From contig JAVDOI010000019.1 in the NCBI GenBank assembly GCA_032191485.1, positions 12,231,418-12,295,417 of the forward strand: DNA of 64,000 nucleotides. Reading direction: 5' to 3'. The position numbers were made by a program, and so were the translations under genes. The notes beneath the pieces are model-generated. The model had not been told where the DNA came from, made no database searches, and saw only the letters and a list, made by a program, of their open reading frames with translations. This document shows, piece after piece, positions 52,232 to 63,327 of the stretch. Every line of letters begins with the position of its first letter. Within the stretch, counting starts at the first letter, position 1. Source of the DNA: Leptoclinus maculatus (taxonomy: Eukaryota > Chordata > Actinopteri > Perciformes > Stichaeidae).

Positions 52232-52440
52232 AAGTACATTTAAGTACATCTGTACTTGTACTTGCGTAGGGTTTTGAAGGCAGTACTTTTACTTGTAACG
52301 GAGTATTTTTACATTCTTGTATTTTGAACCCTAAATGTATCTGCCTGTAATTTCTCTGCTTTTCATTTTACTGTGTTCAGAATGTAGCGACCGGGTGCCA
52401 TTCATTCTGTCACTCATTCTGCTTTTAAGAAGAATGATAA
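52232..52440. repeat. Dispersed repeat of the 'AGTACTTTTAC' type
   Basis: ACTTAAGTACATC followed by GCAGTACTTTTACTTGTAAC and GGAGTATTTTTACATTC is characteristic of a repeat found throughout teleost genomes. Part of the same family is seen at 63575-63700 (AGTAAAAGTACTCATCGTGC). Boundaries are approximate. Confidence 0.5.
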
Positions 52441-55400
52441 TACCACACAAAAGAAAATATATTAAAAGCCTTGTCGCTTTAAAACCTGACGAAACTGCGA
52501 TTGGATGAACCATCTGTCAATCAAACCTTTACCAAAGCGAGTTGAGGGAAGAGTGAAAACATCTTTTCCATCAGAGAAAAGCCTTCAGTGCTGTTCTTTC
52601 AATGAAGAAATACTCTCCAGCTCTGATACAAACTAATGCTATTGCATACTAACCTCTTTAGGAGCCGCCCCGTGTCGCATCACACACTCCTAAGCCACGC
52701 CCCTAGCTGCCGGTAGCTCCTCAGAGGACCCCGATTGGTCCGTACTCCGTCTTACCGGACACAAACGCATTATTTAAAGCCTGGCGAGATGAATTTCCGT
52801 GTGATATGTGATCCAGCGATTCTCGCGAGAATCCAGCTGTATTAAAGGTCGGGTATTTAAAGGTCAGATAGAGCTGGAGAGAAACACAAACACAAACTAA
52901 ATAACAAATCCCAAAATAAATGGAAGGCAACAATGAGAAAATAACTGCAATCAGCAGAAATATTCACAACCAAGTGCGAGTTTGCTAGCCTTTAAGAAGT
53001 TGAGCTCTTCCGATGTATATTTTGCAACCCGCCTCTTATCAGCTGGACATGAAAAGGAATCCGAGACTGACTGAATGACACTAATGATGCCTTTTTGATG
53101 GTTCCTTTATACGCTGCATTCAGAAAGAGTGAAACACGGTGGTAAACAGTAATTTTCCAGGACCAAAACAAAAATAACATCAAAGCCGAGTACGCTGCAC
53201 ACGGGTACAATGAGAACTCGTCCACCCAGTGAGCAATTCTGATAACGAGCAGAGAAAAGCCTTTCAGAGACGCAGTTCACTTCCTGTCTTCATCGCCAAC
53301 TTTGTCACAGCCAAATGGTCAAACCGTGATGTGAATGTTCCCGACACAAGAAAAACAGCGTTAAAACTAAAAAACATGAAACATGAAGTGTACTCAACAG
53401 GTTTTTAATACCAGAAAGCCTTCAGAGTGCTTTCCACTGTTCATTTTCTGCTCACCTACAGCTTTGAACCGCTGATCTTGATCTCCTCTGTGATCACAAG
53501 AGGCATGTGGGGTTTTCAAACGTTTCAACACGGTAAAAAGCGTTAATGGGACGGACAAGGAGTGTGAATCACTTCAAGCGCTTCTTGTGTCAACTTCACG
53601 CACCATGGAACACTGTGGAATTCGTAATATTTTCAAGCACATTGAACCAAAATATTTGACACATGAGAAATTTGACCTGATTTGGCGCTAAAAGAAAAAT
53701 CAGAAGATCAGCAAAGTTATTACACTTGATTCCAAAAGGGGGACGTGAATGCATGCTTTAAATGTCATTGCAATCCTTTAAATAGTTCGTGAGATATCCG
53801 GACTGCTAACAGTTCCCAGTACAACATACAGGGCTGTGTATGAAGAATGCAACCACTGTCTCAGCTCTTCTGACATTACGTTTTGAACGGGCACGGCACC
53901 AAAACATCCAAGAATGCCGCCGCTATTTAGGAAGACTTCTAACAAAATGAATAGTTCTTGCAAATTAGTGTCTGCTGCCGGACAATACGCTGACATGACT
54001 TTGCTCGATGGATTATTTGAGATTCATGAGCACGAAACCCGACGTTAAGAGAGTGAAGAGCTAAGAATCTAATCAGCCAGGACTACTCCGCGGCTAATGA
54101 ATGGGTTTCAAAAAAATGATCAGTGCATTATTCCTATCAGAGCGGTTGGCACTTACATGAATCAATACTCATTCTGCTGTATAACAAGCTCCAGATATGA
54201 TTGCTCACCAAAAAAATCTCATTTCCAGACAAAATAACCAATTTGACCTTTATACCTTTCTGTTATTCTTTTCTAAATTGGACATGAACGAGACCAAAAA
54301 CCTGGAATTCTAACTGATTCATTCATTTTTATTCTGTAGGTATTAGTGAGTTTTGAAAATGAACGTCAGTGCAACACAACTACATCTTTAAAATATGTAT
54401 GAGGCCATACTTTCCTACGAAAGTCCAGCAACACGTGTCGATTTGAATGCGTATATTTTCAAAATAAACTTCCTAGATCGCTGGTTGTTGAATCAATCCA
54501 CCTCCCCTCCCGTCAGCCCTGTGTGTGTGTCAAACATACGGAATCATTACGAGGGATATCTATGAATGAAAATGACTCCCTTTAAATTCATGTCCAAACC
54601 ACCCTGAATACAGCTGTGGCCACCAAATGGACAGATTCGAACCATTTGAAAGTCCAACCCTCCATGATGTGAGACAGTCATACCACGGAGAACGACTGGA
54701 TTTCCTGGTGGGACTTTCCAGTCCCCCCCCCACCCCCCCTGGTTTCCAGTGGCCTCGCGTCTCCGGCCCTGTCACTGCTAATTTCCTGTATTCAGAATTA
54801 AGCGCTATTTACTTTTGTCATTCCCTTTAGCTGCAGCGAGATGCTTATGTAACACAACATGTGATGCATGATCATCAGCGCTGCTGTCTCCCTGAGAGGA
54901 ATCAATTTGCCCCCGTCGGTTCTCGCCTTGCCCTTTTCCGATAGCTCAATCCTTTTTCTTTCTTCTCTCCGTGGCGCTTGTTCTCCTGCCTGCACGGGTG
55001 AGCAGTGGGAGTCCCTTCATGGTTACTAACTAGCCATCACCCTGCCCACGAACCAAAAAACGCATAGTTTGAAGCTTACTCGTTGTGAAACACGACGACA
55101 AAATACACTGAAGCAGCTGGATGGCGCTTCTGGGTTTAAACAGCATTTTGCACAACATTTGGCAAATGATGCGAGCCTGCGTGCAGTCCACCGTGTGAAT
55201 TCTGTCAAAATGTTTACACAAAAGAAAAAAGCATTTACAGGTCGAGCTAAGAGACGGCCACAATCAAACTCTTGTCAAACACATGCCAGCCGGCTTTTTC
55301 ACTGCACGCCTCAAACTGGACAAATTTGACGTGAATGCGACGACCATGACTCCCATTCCAGTGCGCCTCGCTGCACAAGGAGGGGCGGGAAATCTATTAA

Positions 55401-56120
55401 CCTTTAAGGCAGCAGGAGAACCGCCCAGCTAGCCGGGAGGGGAGCAATGCATCCGTATTTAAAGGTTAGGAGAGATGTGGAGTAATGAAGCACAGATATA
55501 CAACGGGGGGGGGGGGGGGAGGGGGGACATGAACACACAAATTACTGTTGAAGCTCACCAAAGTGTTTGTATGTGTTCTCACCAGGCGTGATCGTGTAAA
55601 CCTTTTTACCTTTCCGCTTCACACCTGTTGATGCAGCATTGGTGGGAGATAAAACGGTATTTAGACATTACACATTGTTCCTCTTACCTGTGGTGCTTTG
55701 TATCAATCTAGATTGTGTTGGTGTGAGTTGCAGAGATGTCGACCTTCTCTCTACCACCTCCCCTCCCGCACATCAGAAGTAGTCTTTCTCACTGTTCATA
55801 CTACCACACTATAGCTCTGGGCACATTCACGTGAATGCATTACATTTTTGTCTCCACCAAGATCCTAATTGACTTTGTAATTGTAATGATCCACCAGTGT
55901 GTGCGGGCAGAGTAACGTCATGGTTTGAATAAATTCGGGGTCAAGATGGTTAAAATAGAAACTGATACTGGTCTTTAATCCCTCGGCTTCTGTACGTCTG
56001 AGTAAGTAAAGATAAATCTTTTCAAAGTCAGGAATATAGGAAAAGTAATTATTCATAGAGTGTGCTGTACATTACAATAAGAGAATTCTCTTCTCAAAAA
56101 CCCAATTCTTTTTAGGTTCA
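52441..56120. other. Gene-free stretch
   Basis: No exon supported on either strand. The only marked structure is the G-run pair at 55505-55526. Confidence 0.45.
55505..55526. repeat. Poly(G) tract with quadruplex potential
   Basis: Fifteen G, one A, then six G on the + strand. Confidence 0.9.
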
Positions 56121-56124
56121 ACTA

Positions 56125-56300
56125 CGGAGGCCAGAGGCAAAGGCATTGTCATTTTGAATGTCTAATGAGGAGAGTAAAAGCCTTGATCCTCTGTGGATCC
56201 CTGCCCTGGGCGGTATTAAAAATTTAATGAGATATTTAATTGATAGCTATGCATACCTATCTGACAAGAAGGCATGATCTCCCACACGTGCAGGCAAGGC
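56125..56300. promoter_or_regulatory. Candidate conserved noncoding element
   Basis: A block rich in homeodomain-type cores (TCTAATGAGG, TTTAATGAGATATTTAATTG) and without repeats or coding potential. Such AT-rich motif-dense blocks often prove conserved among fishes, but conservation cannot be seen from one sequence. Confidence 0.2.
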
Positions 56301-56726
56301 TTCAAATGACATTTCTTCCCGTTTTTACGACACACTGTGTGCAGCAGAGTGTTAAACTGCTAGCGTTACCGACCACTGATGGCGGAAAAGTAATCAGAAA
56401 GGCCATTTTGAAAACGTAATTTTAGTTAATACCACACGGAAATGCATTGCAGGTTTTGGAAGCGAGGAGCACTTAGCGGAATTGAGGTGAAATTCAAAGA
56501 AAGCATTCAGTCGGAGTCGCAAAGTGAAAGCTGCATTCAGAGCCAGGCAGACAGAAACATTAATATTCAGGTTAAGAAAACCTTTTACTTAAGTAAAACC
56601 ACAAACCCAGAATACACACAAATGAGTTTGTAGGATGTGAAAAACGTGATCATGTTAAATTCAATAGAATAACAATAGTCAGCCGAAAAATCCGACTGTC
56701 AGTAAACTTTGCAGTGTTTCTCATGG

Positions 56727-56732
56727 TTTATT
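56727..56732 (-). terminator. Candidate poly(A) signal for the - strand frame at 57250-57858
   Basis: TTTATT here is AATAAA on the - strand, about 520 nt after the TAA of the tandem-repeat reading frame. It would give that candidate gene a normal-length 3' UTR. A hexamer can occur by chance. Confidence 0.25.
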
Positions 56733-57249
56733 CAGTTTCAAGAGGGTAATACATTTAAGTCTCCCAGGACTCAGGCGAACACGGAAACCCTCAGTTGTTG
56801 AAGCCTCTCTTCAACAACACGTGTCACTACTGAAACGGAAAACCTCTCAAAGTGCTCACCCTCTCCACAGGAGCCTCAGAGGAGCCTCGAGTCATTAGCG
56901 CACGAGCACAGATCTGCCAAGTGGCTCTAGACGGGACCCGTGTACATTTGAGGTGAACGCATTTCATTTCAGAGAGTGAGAAAGTTAAGTAAAGTGGGTA
57001 TTTTTCCCTACAGATGAATTTGTGTGCAGGGTCGAGACAATCCACTGGTTATCAATGCTCTCAAAAGCATAATAGAGCTCTTACATGGAGATCACACTTG
57101 ATGGCTCGTGGGCTGGACTGAAATCTCATACCATTTGCACCAACAACGGAGGTGCATCTTCTTGATGCATCATTCTTTCTTTTCAAGTAAGACATTTTTC
57201 GGGTTATGGTGAGAAAGGATCGGTCTTCTCGGCAATATTGGCTATATAG

Positions 57250-57858
57250 TTATTGCTCGCCATCGGTGCCACAGGGGTCGGATTCTGCGGAAAAATCATG
57301 CAGTTTCACCAGAAACTCCTTCAGTTCAGACTCCAGCGGGGCCTCCTGCAGAGACCGGTCCACCATGGACAGACCCAGATCCTCCAGCAGAGACCGGTCC
57401 ACCGTGGACAGACCCAGATCCTCCAGCAGAGACCGGTCCACCGTGGACAGACCCAGATCCTCCAGCAGAGACCGGTCCACCGTGGACAGACCCAGATCCT
57501 CCAGCAGAGACCGGTCCACCGTGGACAGACCCAGGTCCTCCAGCAGAGACCGGTCCACCGTGGACAGACCCAGATCCTCCAGCAGAGACCGGTCCACCGT
57601 GGACAGACCCAGATCCTCCAGCAGAGACCGGTCCACCGTGGACAGACCCAGATCCTCCAGCAGAGACCGGTCCACCGTGGACAGACCCAGATCCTCTAGC
57701 AGAGACCGGTCCACCGTGGACAGACCCAGATCCTCCAGCAGAGACCGGTCCACCGTGGACAGACCCAGATCCGGCTTCTCTGCAGCCTTGGACCTGCAGT
57801 CGGAGCTCCGGAGGGAGGAGGAGAGCTCAGCTCCCGGCAGCAGCAGCGTCTCCTCCTC
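57250..57858 (-). CDS. Candidate terminal coding exon with eleven 13-residue repeats, unrecognised protein
   Basis: On the - strand, an open frame of 203 codons runs from a possible acceptor (TTATTGATTTGAG, exon from 57858) to TAA at 57252-57250. It begins EEETLLLPGAEL, continues SDCRSKAAEKPDLGLS, then repeats VDRSLLEDLGLST about ten times, and ends VDRSLQEAPLESELKEFL...CGTDGEQ. Codons in both flanks look vertebrate-coding (many CTG, GAG and GTG, no rare runs), and an AATAAA lies about 520 nt downstream. The repeat unit is acidic and leucine-rich, with LLEDLGL spaced like an amphipathic helix or export signal. Because the unit is 39 bp, every frame stays open across the array. A + strand frame from ATG 57206 to 57871 (Arg/Ser-rich) is therefore an alternative; its flanks look less coding-like. 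No upstream exon was identified and I do not recognise the protein. Confidence 0.4.
   Translation of the reverse strand, partial: EEETLLLPGAELSSSLRSSDCRSKAAEKPDLGLSTVDRSLLEDLGLSTVDRSLLEDLGLSTVDRSLLEDLGLSTVDRSLLEDLGLSTVDRSLLEDLGLSTVDRSLLEDLGLSTVDRSLLEDLGLSTVDRSLLEDLGLSTVDRSLLEDLGLSTVDRSLLEDLGLSMVDRSLQEAPLESELKEFLVKLHDFSAESDPCGTDGEQ
57353..57772. repeat. 39-bp tandem repeat, about 10.8 copies
   Basis: The unit starts GACCGGTCCACCGTGGACAG on the + strand. Copies begin every 39 bp from 57353, and the last (57743-57772) is partial. They are nearly identical; differences are CCATGG in copy 1, CCAGGT for CCAGAT in one copy, and TCTAGC for TCCAGC in another. Each unit contains GACCGGTC and TCCACCGTGGA palindromic motifs. 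Homogeneity implies recent expansion or ongoing unequal exchange. Confidence 0.97.
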
Positions 57859-59515
57859 CTCAAATCAATAACTACCAAAAGTTGACTTTTTCAGATTCAA
57901 CAAGTGTGATCATGTTTGCATTGTTGGCCAAGCTGTGAGGATCGAAGCATCTGACTAACCACAATGATCGCCTCTCGATTGTATACCTCCTCCATCCTGT
58001 CAAGTGACAGTTTACATCCATGTCTGTCCAAAATGTGGTCACTTTATCTTTCTATCTTAGATATTTGTGTGAAATTGTCATAATTAGCATATGAATTCTT
58101 GTCATAGTGACTTTGACCACCAAATTCTAATTAGTTGGGGCCAAAGTTAAAGAAATTCCTTCTGGCAATGATATGAATAGGAGTAGTGGTAAATTGGAGT
58201 TGGTGATGAAGGAGGATCAGTTTAAATTACTTTCAAAACGTCAAAAAACGGACTCTAAAAGCCTGAAAGTGAAATAAAGAAGAACCTGACAACACAGATC
58301 GCTTGGTTTCACATTCCTGCCCCGTCCATTCTCCAAAACCATTAACCCGAGTCCGATAACGCGGCATGATAACGCAAAGGAGACAGACCAAGACTGAAGC
58401 GGGTCTCCGTTAGTTGTGATTGCACAACAGCGTTATCCCTTCCTCCCGATTTGGCCTTTTGTCCTCAGGTGATGCGCTGATGAGCCGCTTCTCCCTAAAG
58501 GCACGCTATCTCTGCAGGCTCTCCGATACACCGCAGACAGACGGCCCGATAGCATCAACGCCGGCCTGCAGGACGCCCGAGCCAGAGGAAGGACAGGTTG
58601 TTGGATTAATCAGGTGTGCCCTTTATCGGGTTGTTTCACAGACTGTTTGAGTCAACAAGTGATGGAAATAAAGAACAAATATACTTTTTCAGTATTTAAT
58701 TGCAAGATTAATTGCAAAAATCTGGTATCAATACAGAAAACAGGCAGGGTCCCAAAACAGAGGCATAGATAGCATTCATAGTTTTTATTAAACAATATTA
58801 TGGAAAGCACAATAAAGAAAGATCTTAAAGTTGTATTTCCTACTTTTTAAAAAAATAATAAAATTTATGATTTAAATGCAAATTAAATCAACCAATTTAT
58901 AACGCTTTAAAAATAGTTCGGTTTATTAATTGATTAAAAAAAGTCTGCAACCATTACCGAGACACACTCCAGACGCCACATACACGAGGTGGGAAAATAA
59001 AGCTTCGATCAATCAGCCACAGCTGTTACAGGACTTTGCACTTTGCACAACAGGTGTTGCGTAACACAGTATCAACTCTTATGCAACCGCCGCCGTGCAT
59101 CTTAGCCTTGCCTTTTATTTATAACAACGCAGCCGACATTGTGCCTGAAAATCTCCTTTAATAACCTTGGGGAAAACAAAAACGAAACGGTGCTGAAGAA
59201 GACGAAGGGTAGAAGCTTCATTCACAGTTCTATTGTGTGCGTGGGCGAGCGTTTAAGAATAGGTCATCCGGTGTTCGCGGCGGCTTGTCAGAGTAGATAG
59301 ACGATGAGGTGCAGGTAGCTCTCCAGCCCTGTTTGTTTGAGTGTCTGCGCTGTCGATTTCTGTCAAATGTACCTCAGGATTCTAATAAAGCCGGCGAGGC
59401 CTTGTGACTTTATCGGGGATTATGTGTTCCTGTCTGGTCTGCTCTCCTCCCATGAGATTTGTTCTCAGCTATATGGGGAAGAAGCACATCGAAGCATATT
59501 GTCAATTTATCTTTT

Positions 59516-59538
59516 TCTCTCTCTCTCTCTCTCTCTCT
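59516..59538. repeat. (CT)n microsatellite
   Basis: About 11 CT units. Confidence 0.9.
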
Positions 59539-59890
59539 TTTGGGGATTATCTGATCAAGTCGTTTATCTTCTGCAATGTGATTTACATCATAATTGAAAA
59601 AAAGAGAAAATTCATCACATTCTTGTCATCCCCGGTGTTATTGAAATTTCGCAGCTCAGAGCATCAATGTATAACCGAGCCGGTACAAATGTATTCCACA
59701 TGATGTACGAGACATAACCAAACGGTGTGCTTAGATGATTTTAACTCTGCTTAAAAAAAAGGAGGGGGGGGGGGCAACAATTAATGCCGCTGTTTAGGCT
59801 GATGTGAGGTTATTATCGTACTATTCATCTTAGCATGCCAACGGTTTATCTTCCAGAGGATCACGCTGAGACGACTCGCGCTCCTCTTCA

Positions 59891-59930
59891 CATCCTCACA
59901 TCCTCACATCCTCACATCCTCACATCCTCA
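59891..59930. repeat. Tandem 8-bp repeat (CATCCTCA), five copies
   Basis: Five perfect units followed by a diverged sixth (CATCCCTG). Confidence 0.95.
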
Positions 59931-60003
59931 CATCCCTGCAATATCCACAACCGCTCCGCTCCGGTTTGCTCTAAATTGTGTTTAATTATAGCCCTGCGAG
60001 AAA

Positions 60004-60036
60004 GTGTGTGTGTGTGGGGGGGGGGGGGGGGGGGGG
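60004..60036. repeat. (GT)n followed by a 21-base G run
   Basis: About six GT units run directly into roughly 21 consecutive G, a strong quadruplex candidate and a likely assembly or polymerase-slippage hotspot. Confidence 0.9.
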
Positions 60037-60795
60037 CTCTCCGGTCCATCCCACTATCTAGTGAACATCCAGGTAACCATGACAACAGCTCAATCAAAGA
60101 ACAACACCACTGAATCGTGGATGTCTGCACTGGAGTAAAATGTTGACAGAGGAGTGGAGATGAGCAGCCCCCTGGTTTCCCCCCCATGAAAACAGGAAAT
60201 GTTAAAGTACTTTTTAACTACCTATTGGTTTTTTCATTTGAAAGAGAATACATTAGATGCAAAGCACACACTTCTGTCTGGGAGGGGCTAAAGTTTTCAT
60301 TTGTTCACTTTTTATGCTAAATATACTGATGAAACAAGCTAAAGTGCATAAAGCTGCAGTGAAGACAGAAGCTCATTTTTTTTTCTGACAATCAGGTGAA
60401 GTGAAAAACACCGGCAACTTGAGCTGGGCCTCGCTGACACCATCCTCGCCAAAGAGCCGTTAATCAGAGATATATGACTGCAGACGGCACATTGATTATC
60501 ATGATTAGAGTCCTCGGGTCAGACTCTGACATTTCTAACTGAACGTACAGTAAAAGGGAAAATCAGTCAAAGACGATTAAAAGCAAAGGGCTGCAATAAT
60601 TCATCATCATTCAGTGTGTCCTTGTAATTCTCTCGATCTGAACATAAAAACTAAAATCATAGTACATGGAATAGAACAGCTTCCCACAAATATACTAAAC
60701 AAACATGCTACAATATTACACCGCTGCATTTAGTGCCTGTGAATATGTTAATATATATTATATCCTCTTAATCATTAGTTCTATATTGGAAACGT

Positions 60796-61290
60796 CCATA
60801 GACTGTATTTAAGAAGTGGACGTAGTCACCATGCCGTCACTCATTGGTTTGTGGACTGCACTATTGAAACCAAGAGATTGACATTTTGTCCATCGCCATC
60901 TTGTTTTTTTGGAGGATGGAGCTAAGCACAAATGAGCATTGAAAAATACATTTTTAGGTTACAAATTACTTTGACGAAGTGAAAACACACCGTGTTCACC
61001 TGTCAATCACTGTGTAGCCCCGCCTTAAAGCATCCCCTGCTTTATGGTCTATTTGACTCTAAATGGACCATAATTTACTAAATGAACATCATGCTGTATT
61101 GAAGAAGACTTGAAACTAGAGATTGAGACCATAAACTCATGTTTACAATGTTTACTGAGGTAATAAATCAAGAGAGAAGTAGAGTCATTTTCTCATAGAC
61201 TTCTATACAACCAGAGGAGTCGCCCCCTGGTGGTCATTAGATATATTGCAGCTTTAAGGCACTTCAGCTTTGACTTCACGTTTCAGAACC
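60796..61290 (+). repeat. Dispersed repeat, copy 2 (longer)
   Basis: It begins TCCATAGACTGTATTTAAG, has CTCATTGGTTTGTGGACTGC and CCATCGCCATCTTG, and then the long core shared with 43826-44200. It ends around TTAAGGCACTTCAG and following bases. Same orientation as copy 1. No protein is encoded. By memory of teleost sequence it belongs to a very abundant interspersed family. Confidence 0.8.
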
Positions 61291-61670
61291 AGAGGTTGCC
61301 GCCTGGTAACGTCAAGAACATTTTTAATGTAGTTTATCCACGGGTCCTGAGGAAGCACGTTGCCTGTTTTAAACATCCAGCTAATTTGTATATTGCTCTA
61401 AATAAATGTATCTGCCTAGTGTGAAGCCCAGCACACATACTGTGGGACACATTAAAATAAGGGAAACAGATTCTCAGCCCAACGTTGTAGCAGCAGGATA
61501 TTTAATGGCAAAGGAAACAGTTAAACAGCCCCGGAGACCTGATATCATGGCTGCAGACTCTTTGCTACTTTCTTAAAGGTTATTAATAATAGATGCAAGC
61601 TGAGGATGTGTCTCATATGAAGTAAACACACAAGAATACAGATTTTGGAGTAACTGGAAAGAACTTTTAC

Positions 61671-61733
61671 CTTAAAGAATCAGACCAGCTGTTCGAATGC
61701 CGCGGGATTCATTGCTTGAGGTTCGTCCCCATG
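61671..61733 (-). other. Candidate short exon bounded by strong splice signals
   Basis: On the - strand a long pyrimidine tract (CTTCTGCTGCTTCCCTCAG) precedes 61733, and the segment ends at TTTAAG|GTAAAAG (61671/61670). The 63-nt exon has stops in all three frames. If real it is a UTR exon or a final coding exon (frame 1 reads HGDEPQAMNPAAFEQLV then TGA). It could be a 5' UTR exon of ppfibp2 or belong to an unseen gene. Confidence 0.25.
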
Positions 61734-62099
61734 CTGAGGGAAGCAGCAGAAGGGACAAGATGGAAGAGAGGATGAGAGTCGATCAGTGTCACATCTCCTG
61801 TGCAGCTGTTTAAAAATTAAAAACACGGGGAAATGAATGGCCTAGTGTCAAATAAATGCAGTGGCTGCGGTCCCACCCACAGGGACACAAGATGTGTTCT
61901 TGTTGCAAGAGAATAGTCTTCTCGAAGCTGAAAGTTGCATTTAAATGTTATGAAGTCGCAAATTAATAAAATTACGCCTTTGAATTAGAAGATTACGTCA
62001 AACAGTTCACCACCCACATCACCTTTCCTTTTGTAATACAGCCTCCCAAAAAAAGTGGCGTTATGCTTTACAGCTGCTGTGCTACAGAAATAATAAATT

Positions 62100-62240
62100 C
62101 CTTCTCCGGTAATGAGTCTAATTGGAGCCATGCATCCAGGTGGCCCCGGTGGCCCCAGCTCCACTGTTAATGTGAATTAACTGTGACTGTAGCGAGCAGC
62201 CTCTGGTTAAGATAATGACTTCACCTGAGGGGTCCTGAGT
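62100..62240. promoter_or_regulatory. Candidate conserved noncoding element
   Basis: Non-repetitive block with GGTAATGAGTCTAATTGGAG, GGTGGCCCCGGTGGCCCC and TTAATGTGAATTAACTG. It has no coding potential and its motif density is unlike the flanks. Conservation is untested. Confidence 0.2.
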
Positions 62241-62329
62241 GGCAGCGAGGCTGAAGTAATTGTTCCGAACATCCCAGTGAGACGCTCTCAGCGTGATCAG
62301 TCACCGCTAACCCCCTCGAGGTGTGTGTC

Positions 62330-62366
62330 TGTGGTGAGAGTGTGTGTGTGTGTGAGTGTGTGTGTG
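62330..62366. repeat. Interrupted (GT)n microsatellite
   Basis: GT runs broken by CT and GA steps. Confidence 0.85.
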
Positions 62367-62689
62367 CACTCCAGTGTAAACGGAGCTAAAGAGAGGGCAA
62401 GATTGACACCTAAAGAATTCATACTGGGGTTCATTATAGAATGGAGCTCTACAAAGTTTGAAAATTAATTTTTTCATGAAGGAAATTGTCCATCGATCGA
62501 CTGAAGAACTGTAAGTAAGTAAGATGGAGTCAGTCTTTAGTGTACAACTTAACTCAACTTTTATGTAATTAAACATTGGGCTAGCGGGATGTTAGAACAT
62601 CAACCTACTGTATGAAATACATAACCATAAAGGAGCATAGCAACAAACAGCATGGGCACGACAATTCAGCCAGATGTTAACAACACTCA

Positions 62690-62885
62690 TGCTCGCAGCT
62701 CTTTGAAGGTGTGCTGCTGTACTTTAGAGCTAAATGCTAACAGGTGCATGCTAACGGGTGCATGCTAACATGCTCACAATGACAACATCCTGATGTTTAC
62801 CGGGTATAATGTTCACCATTTTCAACATCTTAGTTGACTAATAAGACCATGGTGAGCATCGCCTTTTACCTTTTGAGCTATTCTT
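62690..62885. repeat. Dispersed repeat with GCATGCTAAC units
   Basis: It contains AAATGCTAACAGGTGCATGC, GGTGCATGCTAACATGCTC and ACATCCTGATGTTTACCGGG. This is the pattern of a common teleost interspersed element rich in TGCTAA/TTAGCA. No protein is encoded. Confidence 0.5.
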
Positions 62886-63213
62886 GTGTTAACAGAAGTA
62901 CATATACATAGAACAGTATAAAAACTTCACACGCAGTTAAACATTTTCTCCAATGTCACAGATGCAAAGCTGCACGGCTACAGGCTAGAAATATCTTGTC
63001 AAAGAATGGTCAAAGGAAAAAGAAAAAGGACCTTGACTCAAACTATTTAGTGCACCAGTTAAAGTAATTTAATTGACTCCTGTGTTTGATATGGTGTGTG
63101 TGCATCAAAGTGGAAGAACAAATAGAAGTGTCACAGAGACCTGCTGTGACTAACGTGTCGGTAGGCATTGATGTGCAAGGCGACAGGGAGTGAATGTATT
63201 TTTGGTAACTCAC

Positions 63214-63327
63214 ATTATCCATATAGAAATATACAGGGAAAGATCTTTTCTCCGGAGCCACACAGGTGGAGCTGATGGTGCAGCGGGAGCACGGCGGGGA
63301 AAGGCTGTTGTGGATGCGAGCGCTGAC
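63214..63327 (-). CDS. Weak candidate internal coding exon, unrecognised
   Basis: On the - strand, 114 nt (38 codons, open) lie between TTAACTGCCAG (acceptor, weak pyrimidine tract) and GATAAT|GTGAGTTACC (strong donor). It reads VSARIHNSLSPPCSRC...CVAPEKRSFPVYFYMDN, with four cysteines. It would be phase 0 on both sides. The flanking AT-rich sequence (TTTAAATGGCCTAATTAAAC) looks more like a conserved noncoding element, so this may not be an exon. I recognise no protein family. Confidence 0.2.

Larger units (their letters stand above)
57873..60795. other. Mostly gene-free stretch with simple repeats
   Basis: No exon supported. It contains a (CT)n run at 59516-59538, five copies of an 8-bp unit at 59891-59930, and a 21-G run at 60016-60036. 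Confidence 0.5.

Noticed and set aside
57353..57772. CRISPR-like regular repeat
   Set aside because: The units are contiguous with no spacers, the unit is a translatable 39 bp, and the genome is vertebrate.
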